From the NCBI GenBank assembly GCA_038231615.1, contig JBBRLA010000294.1, forward strand, positions 1-9,907: a stretch of 9,907 bases of DNA, given 5' to 3'. Shown here piece after piece: positions 1 to 4,573 of the stretch. Source of the stretch: JBBRLA01 sp038231615 (lineage in GTDB: Bacteria; Myxococcota_A; Polyangia; Palsa-1104; JAEUJZ01). The notes under the pieces are model-generated. The model was not told the DNA's origin. It worked only from the letters and a program-made list of their open reading frames with translations, and ran no database searches. Numbering within the stretch: position 1 is the stretch's first letter; each line of letters starts with the position of its first letter. A program made the translations under genes and the position numbers.

Positions 1-27
1 AGGTTTCCGGAGGTCTCCCGATGCGGG

Positions 28-90
28 ACGGACTTGTCCCCCGTCTCCTTCGGGCCGAGTACGGCACCTTCGGACCGGGTACAAGTCCGT
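28..90. repeat. Long inverted repeat downstream of the SUMF1-like gene
   Basis: The arms acggacttgt (28-37) and acaagtccgt (81-90) are perfect 10-bp reverse complements. A further ccc/ggg pairing lies inside after a one-base bulge, and the enclosed segment carries two ccttcgg copies. On the plus strand the right arm runs into tttt, as in a weak intrinsic terminator. On the minus strand, which is the direction of the neighbouring gene, no T-run follows. It could be a terminator, an mRNA 3'-end structure or part of an intergenic repeat family; the sequence does not decide. Confidence 0.45.
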
Positions 91-121
91 TTTGCAGACG
101 GTAAGAAGGTAAGACTGCAAA
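91..121 (-). terminator. Hairpin abutting the stop codon of the SUMF1-like gene
   Basis: The arms tttgcag (91-97) and ctgcaaa (115-121) are perfect 7-bp reverse complements that begin at the base next to the TAG stop (122-124). The 17-base loop holds ggtaaga twice (100-106 and 108-114). Its position suggests a transcript-end structure. The stem is short and is followed by AAAAC rather than a T-run on the coding strand, so a standard intrinsic terminator is uncertain. Confidence 0.3.
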
Positions 122-1324
122 CTATAAAGACCTCGAAAGACGAAAACCGATGACGTCGTAGCGGTCCGCGGGCTCGCTCCTGGAGCGGTACGAGACACGC
201 CAGTTGGCGGCTCGGCTGAGCCAAGAGCCGCCCCGCAGCACCCGCTCGGAGCCCGCGGCCGGACCGATGGGATCGGTCCCGGGCTGATAGGGGGCATAGA
301 AGTCCCACACCCACTCCCAGACGTTGCCGCTCATGTTGTAGAGGCCCCAGGCGTTAGCGCGCTTCTTCTTCGCCTGGGTCTCTGCCCCGTTCCAGGCGAC
401 CTCGTCCACCTTGTCGGAGCCGGAATACAGGGTGTGCTGCCCCGCCCGCGCCGCGTACTCCCACTCCGCCTCCGTCGGCAGCCGGTAGCCGCGGCACTTG
501 AGCCCATCGGGCCAGGTGACGTTCTGCTTGTCGCCCGTGCCCTCGATCACATAGCACGCCGGCAGCCCTTCCTTCTTCGAGCGCTGGTTACAGTAGCGCA
601 CGGCATCGAACCAACTGACGTTTTCGACGGGGTGGAGCGGGGAGGCCTTGTTCCCCGAAGGGTTCTCTCCCATCACCGCCTGATAGAGCCCCTGCGTCAC
701 CTCGGTCCGCCCCAGCAAGAAGGGCCGGGTCAGGGTCACCGCATGCCGGTCCTCGTCGTCGGAGCGGCCTTCTTCGGTTTTCGGGCTGCCCATCTGGAAA
801 CTGCCCGCCTCGATGCGGACCAGCTCCGACGCGACTGCCTGGGGCTGCGCCGGCCCGTCCTTCGTGGGCGCCGCGACCGGCCCCTCCCCCTTGGGCTGCG
901 CCGGCCCGTCCTTAGTGGGCGCCGCCGCCGGCCGGGGCCGCAGCCTGGGAGGCTGGCCCAGCCCGGCCTTCGCTTCGGCAACCAGCGCCACTTTGGCCTT
1001 CGCTTCGGTCTCGATCGCCTGCGCCTTCTTCGTCGCCTGCTCGCTGGGCGACGGCTCCGCCCTCCGAAATAGGTCCACCTCCCGCAGCGCCTTCCCGCCC
1101 TGTCCCAACTTCAGCCACAGCCCCGCGATCCTCAGGTGGATATGCACCGGCCCCTTCTGCCCCAGCGCCTCACCATACGCCTTCACCGCCCCCCGGGGGT
1201 CCTTATCCTCCAGCGCCTTGCCCCGTTCATAGGCTTCGGCATACGCCTCCGCCCCGCTCGCCGGAACCGGCGCCGCTGTCAACATCAGGCACCCCATCCA
1301 CAGTGCCCACCCTTGCCTTCTCAT
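122..1324 (-). CDS. Exported TPR plus SUMF1/FGE-fold protein lacking FGE cysteines
   Basis: This 400-residue protein begins with a signal peptide (MRRQ, then a hydrophobic stretch to about residue 20, with likely cleavage near ASGA, residues 22-25), so it should be exported. Residues 26-115 look like a TPR or alpha-helical segment (ALEDKDPRGAVKAYGEAL). A Pro/Lys linker with a duplicated AAPTKDGPAQP motif follows (residues 134-162). Residues 168-400 are a SUMF1/formylglycine-generating-enzyme fold: GSFQMGS, TEVTQGLY, HPVENVSWFDAVRYCN, RLPTEAEWEYAARAG, GLYNMSGNVWEWVWDFY, RVLRGGSW and a final IGFRLSRSL. The two cysteines that human FGE uses for catalysis lie just after the GGS[YW] motif. Here that stretch reads LSRAANWRVSYRSR with no cysteine, so true sulfatase activation is unlikely and a binding or scaffold role is more plausible. 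The ATG start is supported by the signal peptide and by a TAAGAT box six bases upstream. Confidence 0.93.
   Translation of the reverse strand: MRRQGWALWMGCLMLTAAPVPASGAEAYAEAYERGKALEDKDPRGAVKAYGEALGQKGPVHIHLRIAGLWLKLGQGGKALREVDLFRRAEPSPSEQATKKAQAIETEAKAKVALVAEAKAGLGQPPRLRPRPAAAPTKDGPAQPKGEGPVAAPTKDGPAQPQAVASELVRIEAGSFQMGSPKTEEGRSDDEDRHAVTLTRPFLLGRTEVTQGLYQAVMGENPSGNKASPLHPVENVSWFDAVRYCNQRSKKEGLPACYVIEGTGDKQNVTWPDGLKCRGYRLPTEAEWEYAARAGQHTLYSGSDKVDEVAWNGAETQAKKKRANAWGLYNMSGNVWEWVWDFYAPYQPGTDPIGPAAGSERVLRGGSWLSRAANWRVSYRSRSEPADRYDVIGFRLSRSL
842..933 (-). repeat. 51-bp duplication encoding the AAPTKDGPAQP linker motif
   Basis: The segment starting gggctgcgccggcccgtcct occurs at 842 and again at 893, a period of 51 bp (17 codons). 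The second copy fades after about 40 bp. It encodes two AAPTKDGPAQP motifs in the linker between the TPR-like segment and the SUMF1 domain of the gene at 122-1324. The duplication keeps the frame and lengthens the linker. Confidence 0.85.
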
Positions 1325-1330
1325 ACAGGC

Positions 1331-1336
1331 ATCTTA
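1331..1336 (-). promoter_or_regulatory. Candidate -10 box (TAAGAT) for a leaderless transcript
   Basis: On the minus strand TAAGAT ends exactly six bases before the ATG of the SUMF1-like gene (spacer gcctgt), and no purine-rich Shine-Dalgarno sequence lies between. Transcription would start at or next to the A of the start codon. No good -35 element is visible. Three other genes in the window share this arrangement. Confidence 0.4.
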
Positions 1337-1500
1337 CTGGATCTTGAAGATGAGAATAGAGCGGAACCCGATGACATCGCTCCCGTTCATGGACTTGTTC
1401 CCGACTGAGGAAAGGCCCTCGAATGGGAGCGGGTGGACGATGAGGTGCTGGATCATGTCCCCATCCAGGGCTGGTCCGACAAGGCCGGGGGTAATAAGCA
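1334..1500 (-). pseudogene. Possible decayed C-terminal coding tail, unidentified
   Basis: Between the two minus-strand genes one minus frame reads as plausible protein and ends at TAA (1334-1336). The last residues are NGSDVIGFRSILIFKIQ, preceded by HLIVHPLPFEGLSSVGNK. The frame continues leftwards into the 3' end of the Rpn-like gene, where it is out of phase with that gene, so it cannot be an intact gene. The six residues DVIGFR also occur at the end of the SUMF1-like protein, but the residues before them do not fit that family. I cannot name the source; it may be chance. Confidence 0.25.
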
Positions 1501-2379
1501 TCAGACCGGCCAGGCGCGGGTGCGCCTGATTTGCTCCTGGAGCGACTGCAGGGCCTCCAATCTCATTCCCTCGAGTTGCTCGCAATGCTCGGCCGAGACT
1601 GGGATCCCGATCAGCTCGCACATGTACACGATGGACTTGCGCAAGCTTTTCTCCATGCCCTTCTCCATGCCCTTCTCCACCAAACTCTGCTCGTGACGCT
1701 CGAATTTAGCCCACGTTTCGATCATTTTCGTAGTCACCTCGTCGCTGACATCTTTAGCACGCCTCAATGTATGCTGCAAATAGCTCAGAATCCGCAGCAG
1801 CTCGGCGGTCTCCGGGTCCCCCTCCGGCATGCTGCGCAGCTCCTCGACCGCCTGGTCGCACACGGCCGCGGATCCCATCAGCCGCAAGAGCAGCGTCTCC
1901 GGCCCCGGCGGCAGCTCCGAGACCACGATCAGGCCGATGTTCAGGCCCTCCCCCACGTCGTAGATCCCATTCGGGAAACCTGCCCGCGGCCGGACCGTGT
2001 ACTCGACGAAGAGCGCCTCGGGCCGTCCCGCCGAGATGATCCACAGCCGCGAGAGCCGCACCGTGGGCGTCGGTCCCGGCTGCGCCTTGACCTTCTGCTG
2101 CTCTTGCCGCCGCCACGCCAGCTGCTTGAGCTGGCTGTCCCAGAAGTCGCTCAGCGGCACCGCCTGGCTGAACACCTCCATCATGCAGTCGGTGTCGAAG
2201 AGCAGCGCCGCCAGGACCACATACCGGGGCAGCACCTCGTCGATGTGCCGCCGCTTCAGGCTCAGATCGAAGCGCATGGCGTCGGTGGCGGGGATCTCCA
2301 GCTCACGCTGGACCTCGCCCAGACAGTCCAGTGCCTTCTCGGCGATCAGCTTCGCTCTTTCGTCATGTTCCTTGTGCAT
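1501..2379 (-). CDS. Rpn-like (PD-(D/E)XK nuclease-related) family protein
   Basis: This 292-residue protein lacks a signal peptide and membrane segments. The central block (residues 109-205) includes RLWIISAGRPEAL, a Phe-Pro-Asn-Gly-Ile-Tyr segment, IVVSELPPGPETLLLRLMG and LLRILSYLQHTLRRA. That order resembles myxobacterial and cyanobacterial proteins annotated as Rpn-type putative transposase or recombination-promoting nuclease. The tail also fits that group: a Trp-Ala-Lys-Phe-Glu segment, then EKGMEKGMEK (residues 235-244), then a short helical C-terminal module (MCELIGIPVSAEHCEQLEGM). I cannot see a convincing D...ExK or D...QxK nuclease motif in the N-terminal 110 residues, so nuclease activity is doubtful and the protein may be a divergent or inactive member. 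The ATG start is backed by TTGACA-16-TACGGT six bases upstream. Family assignment is from memory of motifs, not from a search. Confidence 0.8.
   Translation of the reverse strand: MHKEHDERAKLIAEKALDCLGEVQRELEIPATDAMRFDLSLKRRHIDEVLPRYVVLAALLFDTDCMMEVFSQAVPLSDFWDSQLKQLAWRRQEQQKVKAQPGPTPTVRLSRLWIISAGRPEALFVEYTVRPRAGFPNGIYDVGEGLNIGLIVVSELPPGPETLLLRLMGSAAVCDQAVEELRSMPEGDPETAELLRILSYLQHTLRRAKDVSDEVTTKMIETWAKFERHEQSLVEKGMEKGMEKSLRKSIVYMCELIGIPVSAEHCEQLEGMRLEALQSLQEQIRRTRAWPV
1649..1680 (-). repeat. 12-bp tandem repeat encoding EKGM
   Basis: The unit ttctccatgccc occurs at 1649-1660 and 1661-1672, followed by a partial copy to 1680. On the coding strand it encodes the EKGMEKGMEK charged linker before the C-terminal module of the Rpn-like protein. 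It has the same 12-bp period as the much longer array in the partial gene at the right edge. Confidence 0.85.
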
Positions 2380-2385
2380 GGCGAC

Positions 2386-2413
2386 ACCGTAGCCCCATCG
2401 ATCGCCCTGTCAA
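2386..2413 (-). promoter_or_regulatory. Candidate promoter TTGACA-16-TACGGT for the Rpn-like gene
   Basis: On the minus strand a perfect -35 hexamer TTGACA (2408-2413) precedes TACGGT (2386-2391) by 16 bases. TACGGT then lies six bases before the ATG at 2379, and no Shine-Dalgarno sequence intervenes. If used, transcription would begin at the start codon. The -10 box keeps only the TA and final T of the consensus. Confidence 0.4.
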
Positions 2414-2531
2414 TTTTTTCGCCCCATCAGGCCCAAGGCGGCGTTCTGCCGTGTAATGGCTGGGGCCTGATCTCATCCAAGCTCCTCCGTCGGTGAGAGG
2501 AGGGTGGCGCCGGCATCGTTGGAGCCCCAAC

Positions 2532-2548
2532 GGACGTTTCAAACGTCC
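2532..2548. repeat. Perfect 8-bp-arm palindrome with one-base centre
   Basis: The sequence ggacgtttcaaacgtcc is a perfect palindrome around a single C. A one-base loop is poor for an RNA hairpin, so it looks more like a site for a dimeric DNA-binding protein or a remnant of a mobile-element end. It lies in the 457-base stretch without an intact gene between 2380 and 2836. No second copy is obvious in the window. Confidence 0.5.
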
Positions 2549-2589
2549 ATCACGGGCCGGGCACCAAGGCGCGGGGGAACCACGTGGAA

Positions 2590-2706
2590 TCAGGGCAAGG
2601 ACCTCGCCACGCGAAAACCCATATCGGTAATGCGGTAGGACGGCGCGAGGCCGTTGCGATCGGCAACCCGCTGGGACCCGGCATCGCCTCGCCCCGCCGA
2701 CCGCCC
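2590..2706 (-). pseudogene. Remnant C-terminus of a second SUMF1/FGE-fold gene
   Basis: One minus frame ending at TGA (2590-2592) reads RVADRNGLAPSYRITDMGF followed by RVARSLP. This is the characteristic last strand of SUMF1-fold proteins. It lines up position by position with the end of the intact protein at 122-1324 (RVSYRSRSEPADRYDVIGF, then RLSRSL), sharing R, V, R, P, R, GFR and RSL. Upstream of it only a degenerate GRSAGRGDAGSQ occurs where GGSW should be. No GNVWEW, LPTEAEWEYA or other upstream SUMF1 motif is present in any frame up to 2836. The bulk of the gene is gone, so this is a relic. A tiny 62-residue ORF through here starts at an ATG with no recognisable domain and is unlikely to be expressed as such. 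Confidence 0.65.
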
Positions 2707-2801
2707 TGGGTGGGGTAGCAGCCGCAAAACAGGCCCTCCGCGGCGGTCCACACTTCTCATCTCGCGATAACCGATCAAACCTGCGCACCATCCCCGGCTG
2801 C

Positions 2802-2830
2802 TTGGCCGGCACTCGGCGTCATGCTAAGTT
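2802..2830 (+). promoter_or_regulatory. Candidate promoter TTGGCC-17-TAAGTT for the antitoxin gene
   Basis: TTGGCC (2802-2807) precedes TAAGTT (2825-2830) by 17 bases. TAAGTT ends six bases before the ATG at 2837 (spacer gcaatc), and no Shine-Dalgarno sequence is present. This fits a leaderless start. Each box matches its consensus only partly. Confidence 0.35.
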
Positions 2831-2836
2831 GCAATC

Positions 2837-3127
2837 ATGTCTTCACGCCATTCTGCCACTCTCGTCAGGCAGCAGATCCTTGACGATCTCGCGCGGCTTC
2901 CAGAGGACGGCTTGCGAGAAGTGCTAAGCTTCGTGGGGTACCTGCTGAGCAAGGAGCAGGGGACCGGGGAGATGGAAGCGAACAAGAACCGGCCGGACCC
3001 CGGCGAGCAGCGCCCCCGGCGCCCGCTGAAGGACCTGCTTGGCGCGATGAGGCTGGAAGGGCCACCCCCGACAGATGCCGAGTGCAAGCGGATCCTCGAT
3101 GAGGAACGTATGAAGCGGTACGGCTGA
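2837..3127 (+). CDS. VapB-like (DUF2281-type) antitoxin, 96 aa
   Basis: The N-terminal half (LVRQQILDDLARLPEDGLREVLSFVGYLL, residues 9 to about 37) matches the short helical domain of DUF2281-type antitoxins. A Pro/Arg-rich flexible stretch follows. The C-terminus, with DAECKRILDEERMKRYG, looks like the tail that such antitoxins wrap over their PIN-domain partner. In the family the antitoxin binds and inhibits the toxin and represses the shared promoter. The stop codon overlaps the start of the PIN toxin remnant by one base (TGATG), the usual translational coupling of a toxin-antitoxin operon. The toxin is broken, so this is probably an orphan antitoxin. It might still inhibit a related PIN toxin elsewhere in the genome. 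Family call is from motif memory. Confidence 0.8.
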   Translation: MSSRHSATLVRQQILDDLARLPEDGLREVLSFVGYLLSKEQGTGEMEANKNRPDPGEQRPRRPLKDLLGAMRLEGPPPTDAECKRILDEERMKRYG

Positions 3128-3240
3128 TGCGGGTCCTGCTCGATACGAATGTCGTCTTGGACATCATGCTCAGGCGGGCCCCGGGGTTGGCTGATGCTTC
3201 CAGCTTCACGGACATCTATTACATTGCGCACAAATTGTCA
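3127..3240 (+). pseudogene. vapC: Truncated, internally deleted PIN-domain (VapC-type) toxin
   Basis: The reading frame opens MRVLLDTNVVLDIMLRRAPG, the first strand and helix of a PIN-domain RNase with its first catalytic Asp (residue 6). It then goes straight from GLADAS to SFTDIYYIAHKLS. In complete relatives the TDIYYIA motif comes about 30 residues later, so an in-frame internal deletion of that order is inferred. After KLS (3240) similarity stops. The frame runs on to 3507 only as a shadow of the convergent TPR gene. The later acidic residues that coordinate metal in PIN domains are absent, so the product cannot be an active RNase. Translation would be coupled to the upstream antitoxin through TGATG. 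Confidence 0.82.
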
Positions 3241-3263
3241 CCTGCACGCTTTGGCTTTGCCCC

Positions 3264-4490
3264 TTACCCTTCCGTCGCCCGTCGCCGCGCAGCCCGGGCC
3301 AGGAGGATGTCGTTGCACACGGCCTCGTATTTCTCCTCGCCCATCTCGGCCTGGATCGCATCCAGCTGCGCGTCCAGGTGTTTCGCCGCGTCCTCCCCCA
3401 GCGTATGCCGCAGCGACGACACCCCGATCATCAGCAGCTCCACCGCTGCGGCGTCCTTCCCATGGGACAAAAGGATGTGCGCCGCCAGCGTGGCACTGCG
3501 CACGTAGCCCAATAGATTTCCCCGCTGCCCATAGCCCACCGCTCCCTGCAAGGCCAGGTCCACCGCCCCCTTGTATGCCCCCTGCGTCGAGAGCACCGTC
3601 GCCAGCCCGGTCAGGCCCAGCAGCCGATGTTCTTCTTCGCGCAGGTCTCGTGCCGCGTCCACCACCACCTGAAGTACCCGTCGTGCCTCGTCCATCTTCC
3701 CCGCCGACGAGAGCGCCGTGCCCAGCGCCAGGCGGCACTCGAGCAGGTCCAGCGGCGCGTCATGCTCCTTCACCATCTGGGTCACCGTGCGCAGGTGCGA
3801 CACCGCCTGCTCCAGATGCCCGGTCACCTGCGCCAGAAGCGCGATCCCCTGGTGTGCCGCGAAGCGCGCATCCGGCGCCGGCGTTCGCCCCCGGTCCAGC
3901 GCGCCCAGAAGGGTCCGCAGGGTGCGGATCGCCTCGGGGTCATCGTTCTCCAACTGCCCCTCGGCGATCGCCAGGGTGAACGCCGAGAGCCCCCGGCTGC
4001 CGGCGTTCCTGCCGGTGAAGTCGGCGGCCCTCGTCGCCACGTCCGCCAGCAGGTGCTCCGCCGGCCCCTTTTGTCCCTGCCGCCGCAGCACCCGCACCCG
4101 CAGGCAGGCGGCGCAGAACATCTCTTCCTTGGCGCCCGCCTCGCCCAGGCGTGCCTCGGCGGTCTCGGCGAACTGCGCCGCCTGATCGAGCAGCCCCTCG
4201 ATCATCCGTAGCTCCCCCAGGCGCAGGAGGCACCGGCCTTCCAGCAAAAGGTCGTGCAGTGGCGGCAAAAGTGGGCCCGCTTCCAGCAAAAGGTCCCGCG
4301 CGGGGGCCACCCGGTAGCGGAAGGCCGGCTCCAGCTCGCTCAGGTCCACCAGCGCCTGGGCCAGCGCGGCGGGATCGTCACCTTTTCGGGCCGCAAGGAG
4401 GGCCTCGCGGGCGTCGAGCAGGGCGCTGGAAGGATCGTCGTTTTGCCGGGTCGTCGTCTGGTTGGTCTTGGTCACGGACGGGCCTTCCAC
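3264..4490 (-). CDS. Tetratricopeptide-repeat (TPR) protein
   Basis: This protein of about 400 residues is almost entirely helix pairs of TPR type, for example LEGRCLLRLGELRMIEGLLDQ, then segments such as HQGIALLAQVTGHLEQAVSHLR, LALGTALSSAGKMDEARRVL and LATVLSTQGAYKGAVDLALQG. There is no signal peptide or membrane segment, so it is probably cytoplasmic and works as a protein-binding scaffold; the partner is unknown. The longest frame starts at GTG (4490). A GTG five codons later (4475) has GGAAGG seven bases upstream and is the better start, giving an N-terminus beginning TKTNQTTTRQ after the Met. A TATGCT box on the minus strand (4518-4523) could serve as the -10 element. It is transcribed divergently from the HEAT-repeat gene across 83 bases and converges on the toxin remnant, 23 bases beyond the last recognisable toxin codon. 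Confidence 0.88.
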   Translation of the reverse strand: MEGPSVTKTNQTTTRQNDDPSSALLDAREALLAARKGDDPAALAQALVDLSELEPAFRYRVAPARDLLLEAGPLLPPLHDLLLEGRCLLRLGELRMIEGLLDQAAQFAETAEARLGEAGAKEEMFCAACLRVRVLRRQGQKGPAEHLLADVATRAADFTGRNAGSRGLSAFTLAIAEGQLENDDPEAIRTLRTLLGALDRGRTPAPDARFAAHQGIALLAQVTGHLEQAVSHLRTVTQMVKEHDAPLDLLECRLALGTALSSAGKMDEARRVLQVVVDAARDLREEEHRLLGLTGLATVLSTQGAYKGAVDLALQGAVGYGQRGNLLGYVRSATLAAHILLSHGKDAAAVELLMIGVSSLRHTLGEDAAKHLDAQLDAIQAEMGEEKYEAVCNDILLARAARRRATEG

Positions 4491-4573
4491 CGCAACGGCT
4501 CGCTGCCGCTTCCCTTTAGCATAACGCCGCGGCAGGCCAAGCGGGAATCCAGGATTTACGATACGCTATCAAA
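4491..4573. promoter_or_regulatory. Divergent promoter region between the TPR and HEAT genes
   Basis: These 83 bases must hold both promoters. On the plus strand TACGCT (4562-4567) ends six bases before the GTG at 4574, and there is no Shine-Dalgarno sequence, as in a leaderless start. On the minus strand TATGCT (4518-4523) could drive the TPR gene with a short leader that includes GGAAGG. Neither box has a good -35 partner. The region is slightly more AT-rich than its surroundings. Confidence 0.35.

Noticed and set aside
434..1072. 212-residue plus-strand ORF antisense to the SUMF1-like gene
   Set aside because: Arg/Pro/Leu-rich shadow; the minus strand carries clear SUMF1 motifs.
1280..1324. 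Lipoprotein signal in the SUMF1-like protein (Cys-12)
   Set aside because: The residues before Cys-12 are LWMG, without Leu at the -3 position, and a standard signal peptidase I site follows the hydrophobic stretch.
2363..2812. 149-residue minus-strand ORF in the gap between the Rpn-like gene and the antitoxin
   Set aside because: No domain or natural composition. Another frame here holds the SUMF1 tail, and this ORF overlaps the start of the Rpn-like gene.
3241..3507. Continuation of the toxin frame to 3507
   Set aside because: After KLS the sequence loses PIN similarity and is antisense to the TPR gene's 3' end; composition is Ser/Arg/Ala shadow.
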